A stretch of DNA of 41,793 nucleotides from Podaxis mareebaensis (lineage: Eukaryota > Basidiomycota > Agaricomycetes > Agaricales > Agaricaceae): positions 1-41,793 of the forward strand of contig JAEUWP010000378.1 in assembly GCA_018524725.1 (NCBI GenBank), in the 5' to 3' direction. Positions 1 to 10,448 of the stretch are shown in pieces. The notes beneath the pieces were generated by a model. It was not told where the DNA came from. It was given only the letters and a program-made list of their open reading frames with translations, and did not search any database. Each line of letters begins with the position of its first letter. Position 1 is the first letter of the stretch. The translations under genes and the position numbers were made by a program.

Positions 1-198
1 TGTTGGCCAGTCTTCAGAGAATAGGGATGCGTGGCCAGGAAGGCGACGATTGGCGAAAGCTTCATTGCGATAGCGGGTTGAGTCTTCAGCTGGTATACCC
101 GTATCTTGAGTGGTGGAACGGGAGGCATTGGGAAGTCCAAGCTCGTGGACTAAGGTGTGATAAATGACGTTGCAGTGGGAGGTACCAGGCTGGTTCAT
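1..198 (-). CDS. Partial hypothetical ORF running off the left edge
   Basis: An ATG at 198 on the minus strand opens 66 codons with no stop before the window edge, and an in-frame TAA lies a few codons upstream of it. The peptide is polar and I recognise no domain. What sets it apart is base composition: this stretch has many CpG dinucleotides while the next 11 kb has very few, so it looks like a different sequence compartment. It could be the 5' end of a real gene or a chance ORF. Confidence 0.3.
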   Translation of the reverse strand, partial: MNQPGTSHCNVIYHTLVHELGLPNASRSTTQDTGIPAEDSTRYRNEAFANRRLPGHASLFSEDWPT

Positions 199-1054
199 AA
201 CAGATATAATCTGGCCCAGTTAACAGTTCATGGCAAAGATCTTTAGTTTCATGGCCATGTTGTCAACCCCTAAAAAGCAAAGAAGGCAACAAAGCAGACA
301 GTGAACCAGGTTACACCTTTCAAGATTGGGTTGGTTTTGGATTGAGGATATGAAAATCAGACTTGGATTTTTTTTGCATAGCTTCTTAGCAAGGCTTGTT
401 GCAGCTCATGGGATACTTGATAGTCATGCAAGTGTCATGCAAGGAAAGCTGTGTTTTAAGAGTATGGAAGTGCTTTCTACAAGCTCAAGAGAGTGGTGAT
501 GTTCTTGGTGCATCTACCTGGGCAGTAATGTTCAATGCCATGGAGCTTGAAGGTTATGGGAAAGGAAGTACCCTCACTGACAGTTGGTCAGAGAAGATCT
601 GACTAGTCAGAAATAACATAGACTAGTATATTCAGTTACAACATATAACATGGCAAAGTTCTAGGGAGAGTAGTCTGGTACAGATCATGTTGAGCCCCAC
701 TGAATATGTTTCAGGTAAAGATTGTGCTGTGCTTCTGGCATGAGAGGGTTTGCCCACAGCTTTCTGACCCCATGTCCACACCCATTTGAATTGGATTGAC
801 AAGGGCTGTGATGATAGCTGATTGGTCTCTAGGAGATACTGTACCATTGGTTCTTTCTGCCTAGGCATATTTGTTGTGAATCCACACATTTTTGATTGGA
901 TGCCATGTCATCCCAGACTATTCTACTGCTACTACTTGTCTTAGTGACATCTTGAATAGTACTCACTGAGAGCCAAAGGTAGTCTTTCACACAGAGGCCT
1001 TGATCACAAGATGGTGGTTTCTCCTGCTTGATCATTAGTGCTAGTTACTAGAGG
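199..1054. other. Non-coding or unrecognised sequence
   Basis: CpG-poor sequence. Short ORFs exist on both strands (for example 632-1035 minus), but none has a recognisable motif, plausible splice pattern or codon character. I see no gene here. Confidence 0.4.
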
Positions 1055-1210
1055 GTTGATCTCCACCTCAAAATAACTTTCCTTTATTCACCTGCTCATT
1101 GGGTAGATATAATGCTATCTACACAGGTTGGAGATGGTCATGATGATTTTCTGTGACTGCCAGTACATCCCTGGACTTGGATATCCTAGGCTAGTAGACT
1201 AGCCTGTGGC

Positions 1211-1220
1211 ACATATAAAT
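1211..1220 (+). promoter_or_regulatory. TATA box of secreted-protein gene A
   Basis: ACATATAAAT lies about 130 nt before the ATG at 1345 and is conserved in copy B (GCATATATAAAGG). A conserved candidate 5' UTR intron (GTAAGTACC at 1268 to TTCCCAG at 1336) lies between the box and the ATG. Confidence 0.6.
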
Positions 1221-1344
1221 GCAGAGAACATAAGCATAACCCCACAGTTAACTACTATTATCCTATAGTAAGTACCAAGCTACATAGTCCACTATATATC
1301 CATTGGCCTGACCAATATGGACTTCATAATTCCCAGGTCAAGCA

Positions 1345-1734
1345 ATGCAAATCAAAATATTCCTCATTGTTCTATTCTCTTCAACCCTGATGCTTGCTAC
1401 TCCTCTCCCTCAAATGCCACCATTTACTGCTAACAGAAGCAATTTTGGTTTCAACACAAACACAATCAATTCAAGTGGTAGTGGTACCAACAATGGTAAT
1501 AATGTTGGTAACCTTGATGTTGTTGGTACAGGGGTCAATGGAGGTGGAGGTGGTGTTGGCCAGACCAACAGTGGTGTTACTAATAATAACAGTAGCAATG
1601 GTAGTAGTGGTAATGGTGCAAGCCTAGGTGGGGGATTTGCAGCCACAACTGAAATCTTGGTCTGTTGTACTTGCTTAGGGGGTGTATACAAAGTGGAGGA
1701 ATGCCATGTCTTGAAACTTTTACCTGTTTCTTGA
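1345..1734 (+). CDS. Small secreted Gly/Asn/Ser-rich protein (copy A)
   Basis: A 129-residue protein. Residues 1-20 form a signal peptide (short basic start MQIK, then a hydrophobic run FLIVLFSSTLMLA), so it should be secreted. Residues about 30-100 are low-complexity Gly, Asn, Ser and Val without cysteine. The last 27 residues contain CC and two further cysteines. They are read in the frame that, in copy B, lies past the stop codon, so this tail may come from a frame change. The TATA box and 5' UTR intron are shared with copy B. No family is recognised; it resembles the generic small secreted proteins of basidiomycetes. A working gene is likely but not proven. Confidence 0.65.
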   Translation: MQIKIFLIVLFSSTLMLATPLPQMPPFTANRSNFGFNTNTINSSGSGTNNGNNVGNLDVVGTGVNGGGGGVGQTNSGVTNNNSSNGSSGNGASLGGGFAATTEILVCCTCLGGVYKVEECHVLKLLPVS

Positions 1735-2215
1735 ACATATTTTTGCCTTTATATATCCAATGTGATCTTCTCCTCACATTCAGATAATGAGGTCTTGTCC
1801 TTGGTAATTTGATGGCAGACCAGGTAATTTCATCTATAGTGAGGGTTGAAAGTTGGCCAGGACTTTGTCCCATAGTGGCACAAAAAATTGCACCTACATA
1901 ATTCATTATCATTTGAATATTCATTCCTCCTCAAGTGCAACACTCAGCACCTTCAACATAGAGGGCAGAGTACCAGGAATTTGAGAGTGCTATATAGGGT
2001 GGGTATTGTTGGAGTCCACAAAGTAGTGTTGAGTGTCTCAAGTGGCTGCCATCATATGCACTTGGCACAGTCAGGAGGTATGTGGGCTGAAACATGGACC
2101 TGCAAATTTCATTTTCCACTTTCCATATGATTTGTACTTTGTTCCATTGGTTATCCATACCATTTCCTTAACAATGGCCTTTAGTATAAAGCCCTATACC
2201 ATGTGTGATCTCACT

Positions 2216-2391
2216 TCAGTGCTTGTGCATATTTCAAGTGGCTGAAGTGAGTGTTTTGTATGTTATTAGACTCTACTTGTATTGACATGGGATGTAGTTA
2301 GTCTGTTTGTATTTCTTTCAGGTATTGAATATATTCAGTGCTTGTGTGTATTTCAAGTAGCTGAATTAGTCTGTTTGTATTTCTTTTAGGT
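2216..2391 (+). repeat. Interleaved direct repeats
   Basis: Two imperfect direct repeats alternate. A 31-nt unit beginning TCAGTGCTTGTG and ending AAGTGGCTGAA occurs at 2216 and again at 2335. A unit beginning AGTCTGTTTGTATTTCTTT occurs at about 2299 and about 2367. Each pair differs at only a few positions, mostly transitions. The arrangement suggests an old local duplication; no coding content. Confidence 0.6.
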
Positions 2392-3603
2392 TATGGACCC
2401 TACTCTATTGCATTGCAAAAGAATCAAATATTGGAGATCCAAATATGCTCTGAGCTGAGCCCTCTAATCTGAAGTCTTAGACAGTGAATGGATATTGACC
2501 ACCACCTTTTTCCCTTTGTAAACCTCTAGTGGTTTACTAGAGTGATGAGAACAGGTTGCTGCTACAACAACATCAGGCAGTGGAGAGTAAACCAATTACT
2601 CACAATACTGAGGAACAGGTAAGAACAGTATGGGGGTGATTTCCTGCAAAGTAGTAGAAAAGCCTGGTGGAGTGTATCACTAAAAGAGTCAAGAATGTTC
2701 TGAGCCATGGTAGTTGAGTGGACAAAGAATGTAATTCCAGTGAAGTAAGTATGCTAATTACATGCAGTTTAAATACTGTGTGTAGAGGGCATAGGGTAGA
2801 CTATAGAAGTATAGGTTTAGAGGCATATTGGTTTTGTTTTGTACAGGAGACAGTCTGACCTTGCTGGGGTTGCCACTACATCAGGAAAAAGTGTTTGTCT
2901 ATGTATGCTACCAATAGGCCCATTATAGATGTATTTGTGACTATTGTATAGCCTATAAAAGGCATCTCCCAAACCCTAAAATAGTCCCTTCTATAGTCTG
3001 TGACATGAACTATTCAACATCTATTATAGATAACAATGGACCCTCAATAGACCACAAGATAGCACTAGGGATCTCAAGATGGCCAGAAGAAAAGGGACTA
3101 TACTCAGCACTTCTATCATTAAGACATACACCACTGGTACTTGTAATAAGCTGATACCTCTGCATATAGTCAGACAGAATAGCTGTTTTATGCAAGTCAT
3201 TCCTGTACAGGGCTCAGCCAGGATATGGCAGGGGACCTCAGGCTCTTAGAGATACTCAATGTGTATCTTCTGTACTATGTCAGAGCAGAAGATGGATATG
3301 TGCCAGACCTTCAGTCACACAAAATTTTTATTGCTAGGACCTTGGTTCTTTCAATAGACATTGGTGTAAGCAGTAGACATTGCAGCAGTAGGTAGGCATA
3401 GTTGGTAAGTAATAGTACCAATAGACCAAAATATCCATATGCCTCATCAATAGACATAAGCCTCATGGTCAGCAATAGGCCTTGATGTGCTTAGTCATCA
3501 CTATAGAAAAACATGTTTTCCTGATGTGCAGCTGGGGAGAAATAAGTTGGAACATGAGGTCTTGTGAGATGCCTGATATGGCAAGCATGACACAGCCAGA
3601 AAG
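2392..3603. other. Unrecognised intergenic sequence
   Basis: CpG-poor spacer between the two duplicated segments. A 61-codon minus ORF (3010-3195) has no recognisable features. No RNA gene or intact mobile element seen. Confidence 0.4.
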
Positions 3604-3761
3604 ACTTAGATCTTCACCTCAAAATAACACTCCTCCATTTACCTACTCATTAGGACAGATGCAATGCTATCTGCACAGGTCAAAGATGGTTGTGGTGATT
3701 TTCTGTGGCTGCCAGTGCCTCCCAGGACTTGGATATCTGAGGCTAGTAGGCTAGCCTGTGG

Positions 3762-3773
3762 CATATATAAAGG
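3762..3773 (+). promoter_or_regulatory. TATA box of secreted-protein gene B
   Basis: CATATATAAAGG precedes the ATG at 3901 by about 130 nt, matching the spacing in copy A. The candidate 5' UTR intron GTAAGTACC...TTCCCAG lies between. Confidence 0.6.
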
Positions 3774-3900
3774 CAGAGAACATAAGTGTAACACTACAAT
3801 TAACCACAGCTATCCCATAGTAAGTACCAAGCTACATGATCCACTGTATGTCCACCAGCCTGACCAATGTCAACTTCTGACACAATTCCCAGGTTGAGCA

Positions 3901-4212
3901 ATGCAAATCAAAACATTCCTCATTGTTCTATTCTCTTCAACCCCAATTCTCACTGCTCCTTACCCTCAAGCAGCTGGTATTGGAAGTTCAGTCTCTGAGA
4001 CTCAAGGAGGTGATATTGGTGTCAATTCAAATGGTCTCAATTTGGATGGCATCAGTGATGGTGGTATTATTAGAAATAGTATTACCAGTAATGGGCTGAA
4101 TGCAGGTGGTAACAATGGCAACAGCAGTGTTGGTGTCACTGGTAATGGTGCCAACAACACTGGTGGAAGTGCCAGTAGAGGGATAAACATTGGTGGTAGA
4201 AACAACCAATGA
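3901..4212 (+). CDS. Small secreted Gly/Asn/Ser-rich protein (copy B)
   Basis: A 103-residue paralogue of the protein at 1345. The signal peptide is nearly identical (MQIKTFLIVLFSSTPILTA). The mature part is Gly, Asn, Ser, Ile and Val-rich with no cysteine. It ends at a TGA at 4210-4212; the equivalent TGA in copy A (1650-1652) is out of frame. The mature region has diverged far more than the promoter and signal peptide, as expected for a low-complexity secreted product under loose constraint. No known family recognised. Confidence 0.65.
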   Translation: MQIKTFLIVLFSSTPILTAPYPQAAGIGSSVSETQGGDIGVNSNGLNLDGISDGGIIRNSITSNGLNAGGNNGNSSVGVTGNGANNTGGSASRGINIGGRNNQ

Positions 4213-4545
4213 AATCTTGGCCTGTTGCACTCATTTCAGGGGTGTACAAAGCAGGAAATGCCATGCTCTGAAACTTTTGCCTGTTTCTCAAATGTATTTT
4301 TGCCTCTATATATCCAATGTGACCTTCTCCCTGCATTCTGATAATGAGGTCTCACCCTTGGTAATTTGATTGCAGACAGGCAATTTCATCTCTAGTGAGA
4401 GTTGAAAATTGGCCAGGACTTGTTCCAATGTGGCACAAAATATTGTATCTACATAGTTCATTATCATTCAAATGTCCATTCCCCCTCAAGTGCAACACTA
4501 TCACTTTCACACATAGAGGACAGATTACTGAGAATTCAAAGGTAC

Positions 4546-5672
4546 TGAACAAACCAGTTGTCACACTGTCTGGTTGTTCATCATAGATGGCACATTTAGC
4601 ACTGCACTGAGTTACAGTACAACAATGACAATGCTCTTGAGTCACCAATATGAAGCATAGTTCATGAGACACAATGCTGCTGTCCTCAGAGCCACTGTAG
4701 ACCAACCCCTTGGCAGGACTCTTAATGGAGCACTTAGTGATCAGCACTGTATCATAATGTCAGTGAGGTGGGACCAACTATGTTTCTTCTCACCTATTTG
4801 GCTGCTATATGGACAGGTATGAGGTTTCACCTGGCATAATTGTATAATAGCCACAGCCCTCTTGACAGTAAGTTTGCCTATCATGCATAATAGATGTAGA
4901 GCAACACACTGATATGCTGATAGAGATGCCTCCACTAACAGTGCCAGATTCATTCCAAAAAGCTCTTGGGTTGACACTTAGTCCAGGGTTTGGGCTACTC
5001 CACTGAAGTTACTATTCACAGAAACATAGAGGTAAAGCATAGCATAAGTACAGTGTGAATAGTTCTTAGGATTTGAAAGACTGTTATACCACTGACAATG
5101 TCTAGAAAGTGAGGAAGATCATGCCAAAATTTACAGTGGACCCAGTTACACTTCTTAATGGGTGGATATTTTGGTTCAAGCTTGATGATTTGATTGATTG
5201 CTCTCTGTCTGATAGCCTCATATCCGAGCCTTTCATATTCAGTCATTTGCCCAATCATCATGTTAGTACAATGTCAGCTTGCTGTCTCTAGGTGATGATG
5301 TATCTGTAGAATTTTGACTTCAGTGAGGTTAATCCATTGCACACAAATTTATTTAGGAGAAGGTTTGTATGTCTATTATGAGCAACAATTATCTCTTAAA
5401 GGCTTAAGACTGGTGAGCAGAGAAACACACTTGCAGTATTAGCTGGAGGAAAGCCTAGCAGCTAGACTTTCTGGAAATAGTGGAAACCAGGGTATTCAGC
5501 TGGCATGATAATGCATCATGACAGACTCTGTGGGAGGTTTGCTCAGTGCATTATGCATAGTGTGGAGCTTGGTACTTCAAGCTTTGGGTCTCTGCCCTTC
5601 ATGGAGTCATGGATTGGACTCTAGGGATTTGTTTACTCTGTGTTTGTATCATCCACTTATGTTGTTGAATCC
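4546..5672. other. Unrecognised sequence left of the retrotransposon
   Basis: CpG-poor. The best ORF is on the minus strand at 5016-5261 (81 codons, Trp, Cys and His-containing middle). It looks slightly protein-like but matches nothing I know and could be a decayed transposon fragment. Confidence 0.35.
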
Positions 5673-5677
5673 CAAAG
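5673..5677. repeat. Target site duplication, left
   Basis: CAAAG immediately outside the LTR starting TGTTATG. The same five bases follow the other LTR at 11952-11956. Confidence 0.9.
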
Positions 5678-5937
5678 TGTTATGACCTTTGTATGAACTC
5701 AGGTTGCAACTAGGCAAAGACTTGAGGATGAGCAAAGGGGAAAGAACTAGTTGGTAAAGCATAAGGAATACAGGTGCTCTACCTAGGGTCTATATACTGA
5801 GAGAGGAGTAGCTAAGAATAGATGAAACAGAGAGATGAGTCAGTGGATGACTAAGGTGAAGTGTAGCAAGGGGCTGAGACATAAGGTGAAACAGTGTGCT
5901 GAGTAAGTATGTACTAAATATAGCTGAGACCATAACA
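5678..5937 (-). repeat. 3' LTR of element 1 (260 bp)
   Basis: Begins TGTTATG and ends CATAACA on the plus strand. It matches the other LTR at 257 of 260 positions. All three differences fall in two CpG-related dinucleotides (TG here against CA there, and CA here against CG there). Confidence 0.95.
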
Positions 5938-5950
5938 TCACCCTCCTCCT
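5938..5950 (-). other. Polypurine tract of element 1
   Basis: AGGAGGAGGGTGA on the minus strand directly abuts the 3' LTR. This is the expected plus-strand primer of an LTR retrotransposon. Confidence 0.8.
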
Positions 5951-6065
5951 AAGGTGTCATGACCACATGAAACTAATGTAAAGGTCTGTGTAAGTTACAG
6001 CATACTGGAAAGGTGAAACATACAAGGAAATTCTGGGCTTCTTTGAATGTTGGGGGTTCTCATAG

Positions 6066-6917
6066 TCAATGAGTGATGTAGCAGGTGACATCCTTCTTGT
6101 TAGGACCAATGAAGAACTGGTTGGTGGCTTTCTTCCAGGCAATGAAGAATGGTGTGTGGTCAGGTCCTCCACCATACATGGGGATCATGGTGCCATGGTA
6201 GGTGGCGCCAGTGTTGCTGTGATCTTGGATTAGGACCTGTAAAATCTTCTTCCAGTATTCTTCATCTTTCTCGCCATCTTTCTTCAAGGTTTTGAGGGGT
6301 ACTGGAGGCTTGCACTTCTCAACTTTAGCAGGTCCCATGCATTCGGGGGTGAGGAACTTGATGAGGTGCATAACCTCTTCTTCAATGGTGGGGGTTTTGT
6401 TGTCTGATTCTGGGTTGGTTAGGGGGTAGCATTGTGGGGCAGGTTGTGGAGTTGGGTGGTTGTGAGGGAAGGGGTCTCTTCCTTGGGTGAGTGCTACAAG
6501 GCAGGATACAAGGTTCTCCTTTTCTTCATTATCAGTTATACCCAACTTGGAGAGTTGCTCTGCTACCATGACTAGGATGCTTGTGAACCAGTCACTTGTG
6601 TTGGATATGAGGTATTCATTGGTGTCATGGAGGATGATATGGATGTGTTGGTTCATCTGGGTGGTTTGTCCTGACCCCTTGGCTGAGTTGTGAACTTGTG
6701 GGATAGTAGCTTGGACTGCTTCAGTGAATAGTTGGATGGCCTCTCATACATCATTGTATACTCATCAGAGGTGGACAATGTCTCATGCTAGTTGTATGTG
6801 TTCCTCAAATTGCTTGGTTGGGTTGTTGTTTGACAGCTGTTGTTTGATATCGGCAATGAGGGTATTGGTAGGGGGAGTGGTAGGGACAAAGGTCTGGGTG
6901 CTTTGGTCTGCATCCAT
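6066..6917 (-). pseudogene. Extra ORF between pol and the 3' LTR of element 1
   Basis: ATG at 6917, only 34 nt after the pol stop and in another frame. The frame runs 283 codons to TGA at 6066, with four internal TGA codons clustered near residues 45-65. The last 196 codons (from 6656) are fully open. The N-terminal half looks helical; the middle is Pro-rich (PFPHNHPTPQPAPQ); the end is rich in Gly and aromatic residues (MYGGGPDHTPFFIAWKK). I see no signal peptide and no membrane segment, so it is not env-like. No zinc knuckle, protease or nuclease motif is visible. The function is unknown. The internal TGAs fit the same CGA-to-TGA decay as pol, implying it was once coding. Confidence 0.6.
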
Positions 6918-6989
6918 GTCTGCATTTGAATTTGCTTGGGGTATTGTGCTGCTATAACCATTGATTACCCCCCTTCATTATAGGTTTTG

Positions 6990-8260
6990 CTCCAGGAAAC
7001 CTTTGGAGATAATCCTGTAACACCTCCTGAGTGTTCTCGAGTGCTGATTCAGCTATCCATGTGTTGTGCTCATTACTGTACCCTTTCCAGTGCATGAGGT
7101 ATTGCATTCCTCAGCCTTTCTTGTGATGTCCTCAGATTTCTTCTACTTCATATTCTTCTTCCCCATTAATGAGTTCCAGTTGCAGTGGTGGTTTGGCTTG
7201 CTGATTCATGAATTTTGGCAGTCAGTATGGTGTTAGTAATGCCTCATTGAATACATCATGGATGACCCATCCTTCTGGTAGCTCCAATTGGTATGCTCCT
7301 GGTCCTACTTTCTTGAGTACCTTGAAGGGTCCATAGCACTTGTAGTCAAGTTTCTTGGTTGGTTGATTTGTCGTTATGTTTGTTCCTTTGAGCCACACCT
7401 GGGTCCCTTCTTTGTAATCTCTGCTTGCCATTCTCCTTTTGTTGTAGTGCTTTGTTATGGCTTGCCTCTTGCTTTCTAATAATTCTCTGGCTTGAGCTCA
7501 GCATGCTGTAAGTTTTTTGAGGAGTTCTGTGATGGATGGTGTTAGTGACTCTATGGTGAGATCTCCTTTCCAAGGATGTTGTCCGTAGTTGAGGAAGAAT
7601 GGGGTTTCGCCCATGCTGCTGTGAGTTTTGTCATTGTATTGGAACTCTGCTGTGGACAGCCATTCTGTCCAGTTATCTTGTGTGTAGTTGATATATGCCT
7701 GTAGGAAGGTTTCGACCTCTTGGTTGACCTGCTCTGTTTGTCCATCTATTTGGGGATAGTAGGCTGTTGACAATCCCTGCTTCATCCCTGTTGCTTTACA
7801 TAGGTTCTTCATGAATGCTGATGTGAACTGTGGTTCTCTGTCACTGATGATCTTCCATGGAACACTATGGAGTTTCCAAATGTGGTCTTGGTATATCTTT
7901 GCTAATCCCATGGAGTCGAGGTTGGTGTTTGTTGTGATCAATTGGATCATCTTGGTAAATCTGTCCATAATGACTAGGATTGCATCTGCTCTGTTTGATT
8001 CTGGGAGTGGTCTGATCATGTCAACACTAATTTCATGCCATGGTCCTTCAGGTGTTTCAAGGGGGTGGAGTGGGGCTGCCTTCTTCTGTCGAATTGCTTT
8101 GTTCCTTTGACAGCTGTTGCATCCTTGTACATAGGTCTTGATATCAGTTTTCATGGCTGGCCAGTAGTATGTCTGCTTGATAAGCTCCATCATCCTGTGG
8201 GATCCCAGGTGTCTGATATTGGGTGGGTCATGGTATCTCTTCATGATCTTGCTTTGTAGG
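6990..8260 (-). other. Integrase and chromodomain within pol
   Basis: The zinc-binding part has the two histidines (RYHDPP..RHLGSHR) and the two cysteines (GCNSCQRNK). The core has Asp in SVDMIRP, Asp in ISDREPQF (Glu where Gly is usual) and Glu in NQEVETFLQAY. At about 7165-7005 comes a chromodomain (EEYEVEEI ... YLMHWKGYSNEHNTW). In this family the chromodomain steers insertion to heterochromatin by reading histone marks, which suits the CpG-poor, transposon-rich surroundings. Confidence 0.88.
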
Positions 8261-8579
8261 TCCTTGTAGTTCAGTACATAGATTTTGCCATCTCAATATG
8301 TGATTCCTTCTCATTTCCATGTCTGTTCGAGTTCTTCTTTCAGCCATTTGTCCACTATTGCTTCTCTCCTCCCTCCCTTGATAGCCTTCAGTACTTCTTT
8401 GTCTCCTTTTACTTCAAATAGTCCTCTTTCCAGGATGACTTCTTCTGTAATTGTCTCTTCATGATGGAGTTGTTGTTGGAATAGTGCATCTTTGAGTATT
8501 GTGACCTCCTTGTCCTCTTCTATTTCATTGAAGTGCATGATCCATGATAGAATGTTGGCCTTGGTGTTCATCTTTCCTG

Positions 8580-9760
8580 GTATGTGTTTTAGTGTGAAGT
8601 TGTATTCTTGTAGTTTCAGGTGCCATTGCATTTGCCTTGTATTTACTTGTCATGGGGATCAGAAGTATTCCAAGTTCTTGTGATCAGTCCAGACCTCAAA
8701 TGGTTCCCTTGCTTCAAGTAGGTATTGTCTCCATGCTTTTAGTGCTTCGATGATTGTGAGGAGTTCTCTGTTGTATATTTTGTAGTTGTATTCTGCCAGT
8801 GATAGTGTTCTGGATAGGAATGCGATGGGATGCCATTTTCCTCCCTGTTCTTGTGATAGGACTCCTCCAATGGCATATTTTGATGTGTCGACTTCCACTC
8901 TGAATTTTCCATTATCTTGTGGGAGTGCTAGTACCAGTTCCTCTATTATGCATCATTTTAGTTCTTCAAATGCATTTTGCTGAGTTTCTCCCCATTCCCA
9001 TGGTTGTCCCCCCTTTAGCTTGTGTAGTGGTCCTGCAATGTCACTGAAGTTCTTGATGAATCATCAGTAGAAGTTTGCAAAGCCCAGGAAGCTCTCAATG
9101 TCCTTGACTGTGGTTGGGGTGGGCCAGTTTCTGACTGCTGCCACCTTCTCTTCTTCCATCTTGACCTTTCCATCTCCTACTACCATTCCTAATATCAGTA
9201 CCTCCTTTGCATTGAATATGCATTTGGATCTTTTGAAGTAGAGTTTGTGTTTGTCAGCTATCTTCAGGAATTGTATTGTTCGTTCTTCAAGTTCTTGTTC
9301 CATTTTGCCTGGGATGATGAAATCATCCATGTAGTTGACCAATACTCCCTCCTGCAGTAGTTCTCGGAAGACTGTGTTCATCATTCTTTGGAATGTGCCT
9401 GGGGAGTTGCATAGACCAAAAAACATAACAGTGGGTTTGAATAGTCCTTCATTTGTGAGGAATGCCACTTTCCACTTGTCTCCTTTCTTGATGCACACAT
9501 TGTTATATCCCCAAATGATGTCCAGCTTGTTGAAGTATTTGGCATCCTTTAGCTTGTCAATGATTTCTCCAATTAATGGTAGTGGTGTTTTGTCCTTGAC
9601 TGTGAAACTATTGAGTTTTTGATAGTCTTGTACTAATCGTTTGGATCTGTCCTTTTTTGGGATGAAGAAGCATGGTGATGCATAGGGGGATTTCGATGGT
9701 TAGATTCATCCTGATGTGAGGTTTTCTTCGATGAATTTATGGAGTTCATCCTTCTCCTTG
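8580..9760 (-). other. Reverse transcriptase and RNase H domains within pol
   Basis: Recognisable RT blocks run from SPCFFIPKKD (about 9675) through KLDI and GLCNSPGTFQRMMN to VNYMDDFII. The YMDD box carries the catalytic aspartates. The connection FLGFANFY and the RNase H blocks VDTSKYAIGGVLSQ, YNRELLTIIEALKAWRQYL and VWTDHKNLEYF follow. The order is that of Ty3/gypsy elements. The final block ILSW has Trp where related elements have Arg, again a CpG-type change. Confidence 0.9.
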
Positions 9761-10448
9761 ACTGTCATAGAGTAAACCTTGGCTGGTAGTTCTCATGGGC
9801 TTTCCTCAGTAAGGTTGATCTCATGGTCCCACTCTGTGTAGTCTGGTAGTTTGTCAAAATTCTGTTTGTTAAACAGGTGCATGTAGCCTCGGATGTATTC
9901 TGGTAGGTCGTCTTCTGCTGTCTTGTCCAGTACCTTTTCTTCCTGTGTGCCATTCCTTCTTAGCCTTGGTATGTCGATGGTTTTGTGCTTGATCTTGCAT
10001 TCCAGTGGGCATCTTGTGAATCTGATCTGTCCATTATTCCAGTCGACCTCAGGGTTGTGTTGCACTAGCCAATCATGTCCTAGGAATATGTCTGCTGAGT
10101 CAATGTGTGAGATGACTGCTGCCAATTGTTCCTTGTGTCCATTGATGTCCATTTCCAGTTCTGTGTATTCTGTGATGTTCTGTCCCTTGTTGCGAGTTCC
10201 ATCAGTGTTGTATACTTCAAATGGTTTCTCTAGCTTCTTTGTTGGTATCTCTTGTTCCTTGACTGCTTTCTTGGCAATGCAGGTGTGTGTGCATCCAGTG
10301 TCAACCAGTGTTGTTGGTCTCCATTGCTTGTTTCTGGGTGTTCAAACCTTTGGTTTCACAAAGAGTTCTTGCACTCCACTTCTTCTTTGGGGAATTGTGT
10401 ATGATTGTCTAGAAGAAGCTTTAAATACAGTAGCTCAAGAGTTCGTGC

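Larger units (their letters stand above)
1055..1995 (+). repeat. Tandem segmental duplication, copy A
   Basis: About 0.94 kb that reappears at 3604-4545. Matching stretches include the start (ACCTCAAAATAAC), a TATA box, a 5' UTR intron, the coding sequence start and a long 3' flank up to about 1995. Similarity is high in the promoter, signal peptide and 3' region, and weak in the low-complexity middle of the coding sequence. The copies are in the same orientation, about 1.6 kb apart. Confidence 0.85.
3604..4545 (+). repeat. Tandem segmental duplication, copy B
   Basis: Second copy of the segment at 1055-1995, carrying the same promoter, 5' UTR intron (3820-3892), gene and 3' flank. Alignment by eye fades after about 4545 (GAATTC in B, GAATTTGAGAG in A). 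Confidence 0.85.

Noticed and set aside
1410..1691. Pro/Leu-rich minus-strand ORF
   Set aside because: Antisense of the Gly/Asn-rich secreted protein; the low-complexity plus-strand codons generate it.
4352..4747. 131-codon Cys-rich minus ORF
   Set aside because: It overlaps the duplicated 3' flank of the secreted-protein gene; the matching part of copy A is not open in the same frame.
6066..6917. env-like gene in the retrotransposon
   Set aside because: The ORF is in the env position but has no signal peptide, membrane span or cleavage site, so an envelope role is not supported.
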